The notes: generated from the letters alone by a model not told the origin. Positions 1 to 5,016 are shown, counted from the first letter of the stretch. The stretch: 5,182 nt of DNA from an uncultured Clostridia bacterium (GCA_946410505.1 CAMKAP010000154.1:1-5182), one strand, 5' to 3'. Numbers and translations: made by a program.

Positions 1-236
1 CCGTGACCGACGTGTTTGAGCAGGTCGGCTTTGAGGATCCGGAGGAAAACGAGGAACTGGTCAACACCCGCATGGGCGAATGGGCCTACGAGCAGTTTAC
101 CGCCATTCCCCGCCCCGGGGACCGTTTTCGCTACCACAGTCTGGAGGTCACGGTGTCCGCCATGGAGCATAACCGCATCCGCAAGCTGACCGTGACCCTG
201 CTTCCGGAGGATGAGGAAGGGGGCGAGGGCGAATGA
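1..236 (+). CDS. CNNM/CorC hemolysin-family protein, C-terminal fragment (5' end outside window)
   Basis: This is the last 77 codons of a gene that begins before the window; the reading frame has its first full codon at base 3. The GTG there is internal, because the preceding partial codon (xCC) and the following residues give xVTD, matching MVITD in the next gene. What is visible is the CorC_HlyC transporter-associated domain. It aligns along its whole length with the C-terminus of the downstream protein: GEWAYEQF against GGWTVERF, PRPGDRFRY against PEPGDSFRY, and EVTVSAMEHNRI against ELTVLAMDGRRV. In this family the domain follows a membrane DUF21/CNNM domain and a CBS pair, and it sits on the cytoplasmic side. 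The acidic tail ends at TGA 234-236, which overlaps the next start codon as ATGA. The family assignment is secure; the transported ion (Mg2+, Co2+ or other) is not visible from this fragment. Confidence 0.9.
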   Translation, partial: VTDVFEQVGFEDPEENEELVNTRMGEWAYEQFTAIPRPGDRFRYHSLEVTVSAMEHNRIRKLTVTLLPEDEEGGEGE

Positions 237-1495
237 GTTTGTTCCTTGTGATCGTGGGGATCGTCCTGTGCGTGGCTCTGTCCGGCTTCTTCTCCGCCTC
301 GGAAATGGCCTACTCCTCCTGCAACACCGTGCGTCTGGAGCACATGCGGGAGGACGGTTCTCAGCGGGCCGCGCTGGCCGTGCAGATCACCGAGCGCTTT
401 GACGATGCGCTCAGCGCCATCCTCATCGGCAACAACCTGGTGAACATCGCCGCCTCCTCCCTCTGCTCCGTTCTGGTCATTCTGCTGACCGGCAGCGATG
501 AGAAGGCCTGGCTGGCCACCGTAATCATCACCGTGCTGATCATCCTCTTCGGGGAGACCATCCCCAAGATCAGCGCCAAAAAAAGCCCCAACCGTCTTGC
601 CGTCCGCAACGCCTACCCTGTGCGGATTCTGATGATCGCGCTCAAGCCCTTGATCTGGCTGATCGTCAAGCTCATTGAGCTTCTGACCCGCCGCATGAAG
701 GACGACAGCGGCGACGATCAGGAGGAGGCTGTGGAAGAGCTGCAGTCCATCATCGAGACCGCCGAAGACGAGGAGGTTCTGGATGAGGATCAGTCCGAGC
801 TGGTGCAGGCCGCCATCGACTTTTCCCAGATCGCCGCGTCAGAGGTCATGACCGCCCGCGTAGACGTGCAGGCGATCGACATTGATGACGACTGGAGCGA
901 GATCCTCGCCATCATCGAGCAGGCCCCCTATTCCCGCCTGCCGGTGTATGAGGACAGCATTGACAACATCATCGGCGTTTTGTACCTCAACCACTTCCTC
1001 AAGGCGCTGACCGATGACGGCCATGCGGACATCCGCAGTCTGCTGATGCCCCCCTGCTATGTATACAAAACCATGAAGCTCCCCGCCGTGCTCAACACAC
1101 TCAAGCGCGCCAAGCAGCATCTGGCCATCGTATCCGACGAATACGGCGGAACCCTGGGGGTTCTGTCCATGGAGGATGTGCTGGAGCAGATCGTCGGGGA
1201 AATCTGGGATGAGACGGATACCGTGGAGCAGGAGGTGGTCCAGCACTCAGAGGACGAGTATGAGCTGGACGGCGACATGGTCATCACCGATTTTCTGGAG
1301 CTGCTGGGCCTGGACGAGGACAGCTTTGAAGCCGAGAGCGATACCGTTGGCGGCTGGACCGTGGAACGCTTCGGGGACTTCCCCGAGCCCGGCGATTCCT
1401 TCCGCTATGAAGACCTGGAGCTGACGGTTCTGGCCATGGACGGCCGCCGGGTGGAGCGGGTGCTGGTCAAGCGCCTGCCGCCGGAAAAAGAATAA
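233..1495 (+). CDS. CNNM/CorC family membrane protein with CBS pair (hemolysin family)
   Basis: A 420-residue integral membrane protein of the CNNM/CorC family, linked in characterised members to Mg2+ (and Co2+) transport or resistance. The CNNM (DUF21) domain covers about residues 1-155. It has hydrophobic segments near 3-20, 60-87, 92-109 and 125-151 and the family motifs SGFFSASEMA (17-26), IGNNLVNIAASS (65-76) and FGETIPK (106-112). An acidic linker (157-190) leads to two CBS motifs at about 205-260 and 268-325, with the hallmark strings YSRLPVYE (233-240) and DEYGGTLGVLSMEDVLEQIV (302-321). A CorC_HlyC domain follows at about 340-416. The length is normal for a complete family member. 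The start ATG lies in the ATGA overlap with the upstream paralogue, so it is probably translated by coupling; only a loose purine-rich stretch (212-222) could serve as its own ribosome site. The old name 'hemolysin' is historical and does not imply toxin activity. The ion specificity is unknown. Confidence 0.93.
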   Translation: MSLFLVIVGIVLCVALSGFFSASEMAYSSCNTVRLEHMREDGSQRAALAVQITERFDDALSAILIGNNLVNIAASSLCSVLVILLTGSDEKAWLATVIITVLIILFGETIPKISAKKSPNRLAVRNAYPVRILMIALKPLIWLIVKLIELLTRRMKDDSGDDQEEAVEELQSIIETAEDEEVLDEDQSELVQAAIDFSQIAASEVMTARVDVQAIDIDDDWSEILAIIEQAPYSRLPVYEDSIDNIIGVLYLNHFLKALTDDGHADIRSLLMPPCYVYKTMKLPAVLNTLKRAKQHLAIVSDEYGGTLGVLSMEDVLEQIVGEIWDETDTVEQEVVQHSEDEYELDGDMVITDFLELLGLDEDSFEAESDTVGGWTVERFGDFPEPGDSFRYEDLELTVLAMDGRRVERVLVKRLPPEKE

Positions 1496-1501
1496 AACAG
1501 C

Positions 1502-1531
1502 AAGATCCCGCGGGACTCCGCGGGATCTTTT
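1502..1531 (+). terminator. Rho-independent terminator of the CNNM/CorC pair
   Basis: A perfect 12-bp inverted repeat, AAGATCCCGCGG (1502-1513) and CCGCGGGATCTT (1518-1529), has a 4-base GACT loop. It begins six bases after the TAA of the upstream gene. The T-run is short (TTTT at 1528-1531, then CCTT), so the stem strength makes up for a modest U-tract. The A-rich bases before the stem (about 1493-1503) could give weak activity on the other strand. Confidence 0.88.
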
Positions 1532-1622
1532 CCTTGTGCCCATCCGGCAGCCTGCCTGCAGCGCCCTTTCCCCGGCGCCCTTTTTTTCAGGGCGGGCAGG
1601 ACGCCATCGCCCGGTGCGGAAG

Positions 1623-1639
1623 CATAACTATTGCTTATG
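1623..1639. promoter_or_regulatory. Candidate LysR-type box, distal (recognition) site
   Basis: CATAA-N7-TTATG is a perfect 5-bp dyad with a 7-base spacer. It therefore contains the T-N11-A / ATAA-N7-TTAT pattern typical of LysR-type regulator sites. It is centred on base 1631, about 66 bases before the predicted transcription start of the hydrolase operon, the usual place for the high-affinity recognition site of LysR activators. Its right half, TTGCTTATG, recurs exactly in the leader of the lysR-family gene (4014-4022). Binding is inferred. Confidence 0.55.
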
Positions 1640-1653
1640 GAAAGATATAAAAT

Positions 1654-1668
1654 ATAAGCATTTGTTAA
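1654..1668. promoter_or_regulatory. Candidate LysR-type box, proximal (activation) site
   Basis: ATAA-N7-TTAA is a slightly imperfect second T-N11-A dyad, centred on base 1661. That is 30 bp (about three helical turns) from the distal dyad and it overlaps the -35 hexamer, at about -36. This matches the usual layout in which a LysR tetramer bridges a distal recognition site and a proximal activation site touching RNA polymerase. The region is AT-rich, so chance similarity is possible. Confidence 0.42.
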
Positions 1669-1690
1669 ATCCAGCCGTCTCTGCTACAAT
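1662..1690 (+). promoter_or_regulatory. Sigma-A-type promoter of the hydrolase operon
   Basis: A -35 element TTGTTA (1662-1667) and a -10 element TACAAT (1685-1690) are separated by exactly 17 bases. The -10 is preceded by TGC (1682-1684), which makes it an extended -10. The predicted start of transcription is near base 1697, giving a leader of about 25 bases before the hydrolase ATG. The -35 departs from TTGACA at two positions, in keeping with dependence on an activator. Confidence 0.78.
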
Positions 1691-1721
1691 GAAAACACCA
1701 CGAAATACGGAGGATTCTCTT

Positions 1722-2675
1722 ATGTCTTACGGTTATATTGCCAAGCTCGACGAGAACGTGGAGCGTACCCATGCGCGCTACAACAATCGCTACGGCATCG
1801 CCATTGCGGCAGATGTTTACACCGCAAAGGATCTGGACAAGAGCCGGAAGCACCCGGCGCTGATCGTGGGCGCGCCTTATGGCGGCGTCAAGGAGCAGGG
1901 GCCCTGCGTCTATGCAAACGTTCTGGCGCAGCGGGGCTTTGTAGTGCTGACCTTTGACCAGGTGTTTATGGGCGAATCGGGCGGCGAGCCCCGCCATGTG
2001 TCCTCGCCGGATCTGTTTGTGGAGAGCTTTTCCGCCGCGGTGGACTTTCTGGGCGTGAAGCTCGACTATGTTGACCGGGACAAAATCGGCGTGATCGGCA
2101 TCTGCGGCTCCGGCGGCTTTGCCCTGAGCGCGGCTCAGGTGGACCTGCGCATCAAGGCCGTGGCCACCACCAGCATGTACAACATCACTGACGGCCGCTT
2201 CATGTTCGGCGGCGACAAGGCCGTAATCGAGGACATGAAGCAGCGGCTCTGCGCCCAGCGCTGGGCAGACTTTGAAAACGGAGCGCCCGAATACATTCCC
2301 AGCTTCCCGGAAGAGCCTTATGAATACGACAAACGTCCTGAGACCGATCCCCTGACGGACGAGTGGAACCGCTTTTACGCCGTGCCCCGCGGGCACCATC
2401 CCAACGCCAGCGGCGGCTTCACCACCACCTCCATGCTCTCCATGATGAACTTTTTCGCCCTGGACTACATTCAGGAGATCTCCCCCCGGCCCATTCTCTT
2501 CATCGTGGGCGACCGGGCCCATTCCAGGCTTTTCAGCGAGCGGGCCTATGAGATGGCGGCAGAGCCCAAAGAGCTGTACGTGGTAGAGGATGCCGAGCAC
2601 ATCGACCTGTACGACCGGGTGGACCGCATCCCCTTTGACAAGCTGGAAGATTTCTTTCAAAACAATTTGAAATGA
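1722..2675 (+). CDS. Alpha/beta hydrolase, YcjY / dienelactone-hydrolase-like
   Basis: A 317-residue cytoplasmic alpha/beta-hydrolase with no signal peptide. The start ATG at 1722 is chosen because GGAGG (1709-1713) sits 8 bases upstream. The frame stays open to 1536, and an in-frame ATG at 1689 overlaps the -10 box, so both lie upstream of the predicted transcript start. Visible elements are the oxyanion-side loop GAPYGG (50-55), the strand and turn FDQVFMGESGGEPR (78-91), and the nucleophile elbow GVIGICGSGG (123-132), where Cys128 or Ser130 could be the nucleophile. The likely acid is in FIVGDRAHS (Asp264) and the catalytic His293 is in AEHIDLYDR. An inserted cap of about residues 155-250 lies between. 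The order and length fit the YcjY/DUF1100-like branch common in gut Firmicutes, whose substrates are mostly unknown. It is the first gene of a coupled operon with a flavoprotein, suggesting ester, lactone or thioester processing tied to redox chemistry (inference). Confidence 0.88.
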   Translation: MSYGYIAKLDENVERTHARYNNRYGIAIAADVYTAKDLDKSRKHPALIVGAPYGGVKEQGPCVYANVLAQRGFVVLTFDQVFMGESGGEPRHVSSPDLFVESFSAAVDFLGVKLDYVDRDKIGVIGICGSGGFALSAAQVDLRIKAVATTSMYNITDGRFMFGGDKAVIEDMKQRLCAQRWADFENGAPEYIPSFPEEPYEYDKRPETDPLTDEWNRFYAVPRGHHPNASGGFTTTSMLSMMNFFALDYIQEISPRPILFIVGDRAHSRLFSERAYEMAAEPKELYVVEDAEHIDLYDRVDRIPFDKLEDFFQNNLK

Positions 2676-2890
2676 GCCGGGAAGATTTGATTCAGAATTT
2701 ACTCGACGCCGGCTGCGGCGGAGAGACCGCAGCGCAATTTCTGGGCTGTCTGGACAAGGGAGACCTCCAAAAGGCAATGAAACTCCTGGAGCGGCAGAGA
2801 AGCGCCCTCCTGGAAAGCGTCCATGAGGGGCAGCGAAAGATCGACTGCCTGGATTATCTGGTGTATCAAATGAACCGACAAACGTCATGA
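2672..2890 (+). CDS. Small protein resembling the dimerisation half of a MerR regulator, lacking the HTH
   Basis: A 72-residue protein with no assigned function. Its ATG is in the ATGA overlap with the hydrolase stop. There is no obvious ribosome site, so translation is probably coupled. By eye, residues 16-43 (ETAAQFLGCLDKGDLQKAMK followed by LLERQR) resemble the helix after the wing in MerR proteins, with the usual pattern 'I-x-x-F-L-x-L-x-D-x-G-D ... LLEEHR'. Residues 44-67 (ALLESVHEGQRKIDCLDYLV followed by YQM) resemble the long antiparallel dimerisation helix ending in the I/LDY-K-I-type motif. The N-terminal winged helix-turn-helix is absent, and the protein starts cleanly rather than from a broken gene. 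It has three cysteines (15, 26, 59). It could be a stand-alone dimerisation or adaptor protein, a thiol sensor, or a partner that titrates a MerR regulator encoded elsewhere. The resemblance is a visual judgement, not a search result. Confidence 0.8.
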   Translation: MSREDLIQNLLDAGCGGETAAQFLGCLDKGDLQKAMKLLERQRSALLESVHEGQRKIDCLDYLVYQMNRQTS

Positions 2891-2903
2891 AAGGGAAAAC
2901 GAT

Positions 2904-3446
2904 ATGAGCAAAAAGATTCTGATTGTATCCGCCAGCCCGCGCAAAAACAGCAATTCTGAGGCGCTGGCCAACGCTTTTGCCAGAGGCGCGGCGGAGAGCG
3001 GCAATGCGGTCGAGCAGATCAGCCTGCGGGGCAAGGACATTCGCTTCTGCCAGGGCTGCTTTTCCTGTCAGAAAACTGGGCGCTGTGTATTCCGCGACGA
3101 CGCGGATGCGATCGAGCAGAAGATGGAGCAGGCCGATGTGCTGGTCTTTGCCACGCCCATCTATTACTACGAGATGAGCGGCCAGATGAAGACCATGCTG
3201 GACCGGGGCAATCCCCTGTTCGTCTCGGATTACAAATTCCGGGATGTATACCTGCTTGCCGCTGCCGCGGAGGAGGGCGATTATCCCTTTGAGCGGGCAA
3301 AGAGCGGCCTGGAGGGATGGATTGCGTGCTTTGAGCGGGCACAGCTGGCTGGCTGCGTGTTCGGCGGCGGCGTCACGGAAGCGGGTGAGATCGCAGGCAA
3401 TTGCGCACTGGAGCGCGCCTATGAAATGGGCAGGGCGATCCGATGA
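2904..3446 (+). CDS. Flavodoxin-fold NAD(P)H-dependent oxidoreductase with iron-sulfur-flavoprotein-type Cys cluster
   Basis: A 180-residue cytoplasmic protein of the NADPH-dependent FMN reductase / flavodoxin_2 group. The first strand and phosphate loop ILIVSASPRKNSNS (5-18) is the FMN phosphate-binding signature. ATPIYYYEMSGQMKTMLDR (83-101) is the isoalloxazine-contacting loop and following helix. Between them lies C49-x2-C52-x2-C55-x5-C61, followed by RDD. This is the compact cysteine pattern of iron-sulfur flavoproteins (Isf family), so a 4Fe-4S cluster beside FMN is plausible. Some relatives keep a similar motif without a proven cluster. The start ATG lies 13 bases after the previous stop, with a weak AAAGGGA (2890-2896) as its ribosome site. 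It ends in an ATGA overlap with the lipoprotein gene. The likely role is electron transfer to, or reduction of, quinones or other electrophiles in an anaerobe; the actual substrate is unknown. Confidence 0.9.
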   Translation: MSKKILIVSASPRKNSNSEALANAFARGAAESGNAVEQISLRGKDIRFCQGCFSCQKTGRCVFRDDADAIEQKMEQADVLVFATPIYYYEMSGQMKTMLDRGNPLFVSDYKFRDVYLLAAAAEEGDYPFERAKSGLEGWIACFERAQLAGCVFGGGVTEAGEIAGNCALERAYEMGRAIR

Positions 3447-3955
3447 AGAGCCCGCTGATGGCGGGGCTGCTTCTCGCCTGCTGTCTGCTCACCGGCTGCG
3501 GGACATCGCAGGCCCGGCCGCCCGAAGACGCATCAAGCTCTTTGATCGAAGCGCAAGTCCCCGCAGAAACAGCCGCACCGACCGAGAAAGCTGAGGAGGA
3601 AGATCCGATGATAACCGTAAAAATCGGCGATCAAAGCTATCCGCTTACGCTGGAGGAGAACGACACGGCGGAGGCCTTTCGCGCCATGCTGCCGCTTTCG
3701 CTGGATATGCAGGAGCTCAACGGCAACGAAAAGTATATTTATCTGAACCAAACGCTGCCGTCCAGCGCCCAGTCTGTCAGGCAGATTCAGGCCGGCGACC
3801 TGATGCTTTTCGGCAGCAGCTGCCTTGTGCTGTTTTATGAGAGCTTTTCCACCTCCTATTCCTATACGCCTATCGGCCGCCTGGATGCTCCCGATGGGCT
3901 TGCCCAGGCTCTGGGCCATGGCAATGTCACGGTAAGCTTTGACGCGGAAGGCTGA
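3443..3955 (+). CDS. Lipoprotein with cyclophilin-like domain
   Basis: A 170-residue protein in three parts. Residues 1-19 form a lipoprotein signal: a short basic start, a hydrophobic core LMAGLLLACCLL, and lipobox LTGC with Cys19 as the lipidated residue. Residues 20-55 are a low-complexity linker rich in Ala, Pro and Glu, as expected for a surface tether. Residues 56-170 match the small cyclophilin-like fold family (Cyclophil_like type), recognised from AFRAMLPLSLDMQELNGNEK (78-97), the YIYL strand, AGDLMLFGSSCLVLFYESF (117-135), TSYSYTPIGRLD (137-148) and the closing beta strand NVTVSF. These domains are often linked to flavoprotein genes, and prolyl-isomerase activity is not established for them. 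The start lies in the ATGA overlap with the flavoprotein stop. An internal ATG at 3608 (Met56) has GAGGAGGA (3593-3600) ahead of it, so a second, cytoplasmic product is possible. Confidence 0.87.
   Translation: MKSPLMAGLLLACCLLTGCGTSQARPPEDASSSLIEAQVPAETAAPTEKAEEEDPMITVKIGDQSYPLTLEENDTAEAFRAMLPLSLDMQELNGNEKYIYLNQTLPSSAQSVRQIQAGDLMLFGSSCLVLFYESFSTSYSYTPIGRLDAPDGLAQALGHGNVTVSFDAEG
3593..3610 (+). promoter_or_regulatory. Candidate internal ribosome binding site and start (Met56) in the lipoprotein gene
   Basis: GAGGAGGA (core GGAGG 3595-3599) lies 8 bases before an in-frame ATG at 3608-3610. This is better than the signal available at the annotated start of the same gene. Initiation here would give a 115-residue protein consisting of just the cyclophilin-like domain, without signal peptide or linker. 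The same bases encode Glu-Glu-Glu in an acidic linker, so the match could be a coding coincidence. Confidence 0.4.
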
Positions 3956-3978
3956 CGAAAGCCGGAGGCTCCTCCCTT

Positions 3979-4026
3979 CTTGCATTTTATGGCGCGCCCC
4001 TTTATAATCAAATTTGCTTATGCAAG
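3979..4026. repeat. Inverted repeat CTTGCAT / ATGCAAG flanking the lysR promoter
   Basis: CTTGCAT (3979-3985) and its exact reverse complement ATGCAAG (4020-4026) bracket the promoter, 34 bases apart. The right arm also forms a shorter palindrome TTGC-TTAT-GCAA (4014-4025) over the predicted start of transcription and the ribosome site. The left arm overlaps the -35 hexamer. Because the left arm lies upstream of the transcript start, this would act as a DNA site rather than an RNA hairpin. It is a candidate site for autoregulation. Confidence 0.45.
3980..4008 (+). promoter_or_regulatory. Sigma-A-type promoter of the LysR-family gene
   Basis: A -35 element TTGCAT (3980-3985) and a perfect -10 TATAAT (4003-4008) are separated by 17 bases. 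Transcription should start near 4015, about 23 bases before the ATG. The spacer contains the 8-bp palindrome GGCGCGCC (3991-3998). The promoter lies in the 82-base gap after the lipoprotein gene. No strong terminator separates the two, so the regulator may also receive read-through from the operon. Confidence 0.78.
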
Positions 4027-4037
4027 GAGGGCGCGAA

Positions 4038-4931
4038 ATGGAACTGAAGGACCTGGAGTATTTCCTCGCCATTGCCAGAGAGGAGAGCATCACCGGCGCG
4101 TCGAGGGCCCTGCATCTTTCCCAGCCGGCCCTGACGCGGCAGCTGAAGCTTCTGGAAGAAGAACTGGGAACGCAGCTGGTGATCCGCGGCAGCCGCAGGA
4201 TCCGGCTGACAGAGGACGGCATGCTTCTCCGCCGGCGCGCCCAGGAGATCCTGCGCCTGACAGAGCGCACCTGCAAAGAAATCAAAAACAGCGGCGACAG
4301 TCTCTCCGGGGATATTTATATCTGCGCCGGCGAGACGCGGGGGCTGCGTTTCCTCACGGCGGCCGCCCGGCATCTGCGGGAGCAGCACCCGGAGCTGCGC
4401 TTTCATATTTCCAGCGGCGACAGCAACGATGTGGTGGAGGAACTGGAGAAGGGCCTTGTAGACTTTGGCCTTCTGTTCGATCCCATCGACCGGACGAAGT
4501 ATAACGCCATTCCCCTCCCGTATGAGGACAGCTGGGGCGTTCTCATGCGAAAGGACAGTGAGCTGGCGGCAAAGGCATCCATTCAGGCGGAGGATCTGCC
4601 GGGAAAGCCGCTGATCGTTCCCCGGCGCGGGGATGGCCTGTACAGCGCCGAGTCGCTTTTGGGAAGGGATCTCACGGAGCTGGAGATTGCGGGCACCTAC
4701 AGTCTGCTGTTTAACGCCTCCCTTATGGTGGCAGACGGGATCGGCTATGCTTTGTGTCTGGACAGGATTTTAAACCTGAGCGGCGAGAGCGAACTATGCT
4801 TTCGTCCCTTCTCACCGGCGCGAAAGGCCAGCATGAATGTGGTCTGGAAACGGTATCAGGTGATGTCCCGGGCCGCCGAGACTTTTCTTGCGGAACTGAA
4901 TCAGGTCGCAGCGGCCGAATTGGAGAGCTAG
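4038..4931 (+). CDS. LysR-family transcriptional regulator
   Basis: A complete 297-residue LysR-type regulator. The start ATG at 4038 has AAGGAGG (4024-4030) 7 bases upstream. The in-frame ATG at 4020 overlaps this ribosome site and is rejected. Residues 1-60 are the winged helix-turn-helix, with the classic signature MELKDLEYFLAIAREESIT, ASRALHLSQPALTRQLKLLE (21-40) and LFxR-like QLVIRGSRRIRLTEDG (46-61). A linker helix (about 62-85) leads to the effector-binding domain (about 90-290), starting GDIYICAGE (91-99) and including the typical LVDFGLLFDP (140-149) and SLMVADGIGYALC (228-240). It sits directly downstream of the hydrolase operon, on the same strand, rather than divergent as is common for LysR regulators. 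Candidate binding sites lie before the operon (1623-1668) and over its own promoter. The effector is unknown; the neighbouring enzymes suggest a small aromatic, quinone or carbonyl compound (inference). Confidence 0.94.
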   Translation: MELKDLEYFLAIAREESITGASRALHLSQPALTRQLKLLEEELGTQLVIRGSRRIRLTEDGMLLRRRAQEILRLTERTCKEIKNSGDSLSGDIYICAGETRGLRFLTAAARHLREQHPELRFHISSGDSNDVVEELEKGLVDFGLLFDPIDRTKYNAIPLPYEDSWGVLMRKDSELAAKASIQAEDLPGKPLIVPRRGDGLYSAESLLGRDLTELEIAGTYSLLFNASLMVADGIGYALCLDRILNLSGESELCFRPFSPARKASMNVVWKRYQVMSRAAETFLAELNQVAAAELES

Positions 4932-4951
4932 TCCGATTCGGCCGTTTTTTT
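4912..4951 (+). terminator. Rho-independent terminator overlapping the lysR stop codon
   Basis: CGGCCGAAT (4912-4920) pairs with ATTCGGCCG (4936-4944). The stem extends inward by TGGA (4921-4924) with TCCG (4932-4935), including one U-G pair, to about 13 bp with a GAGCTAG loop. Seven Ts follow at 4945-4951. The TAG stop (4929-4931) is in the loop, so the last codons (Ala-Ala-Glu-Leu-Glu-Ser) form the left arm. Confidence 0.92.
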
Positions 4952-4987
4952 ATGCAGAAATCACAAAAAACAAGTTCAAATTTTGGA

Positions 4988-5016
4988 TTGTTTCGCGATT
5001 CCATTTCCTGTATAAT
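4988..5016 (+). promoter_or_regulatory. Sigma-A-type promoter for a downstream transcript
   Basis: TTGTTT (4988-4993) and a perfect TATAAT (5011-5016) are separated by 17 bases, in an AT-rich stretch straight after the lysR terminator. Predicted transcription starts near 5023. No gene start is recognisable in the roughly 160 bases that remain, so it drives either a gene with a long leader beyond the window or a non-coding RNA. Confidence 0.75.

Noticed and set aside
1550..1605. Possible second terminator or hairpin (CGCCCT 1576-1581 with AGGGCG 1589-1594)
   Set aside because: The T-run is in the loop rather than after the stem, the stem is short and the outer pairing (CCTGCC with GGCAGG) is badly offset. 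The perfect terminator at 1502-1531 already explains the end of the unit.
1536..1721. N-terminal extension of the hydrolase frame up to base 1536
   Set aside because: It would cover the terminator-proximal region, the promoter and the candidate LysR boxes. The residues are unlike the family, and the ATG at 1722 has an ideal ribosome site. The in-frame ATG at 1689 overlaps the -10 hexamer.
1665..2888. A 407-codon open frame on the - strand opposite the hydrolase gene
   Set aside because: It is antisense to a clearly recognisable alpha/beta hydrolase. The translation is full of His, Gly and Val with no known motif, as expected from the shadow of GC-rich codon third positions, and it has no promoter or ribosome site.
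3964..3975. GGAGG-CT-CCTCC hairpin after the lipoprotein gene as a terminator
   Set aside because: The usable stem is only 4-5 bp with a minimal loop, and it is followed by CTTCTTGC rather than a T-run. It may cause weak pausing at most, so read-through into lysR remains possible.
4014..4037. Upstream start codons for the LysR protein (4014 and 4020)
   Set aside because: They lie at the predicted transcription start or over the ribosome site. The added residues are not part of the LysR family N-terminus, which begins MELKDLEYF at 4038.
3533..4285. A 250-codon open frame on the - strand spanning the lipoprotein, intergenic gap and lysR start
   Set aside because: It crosses two real genes and a promoter, is very rich in Arg and Ser, and shows no domain or ribosome site; it is a shadow frame.
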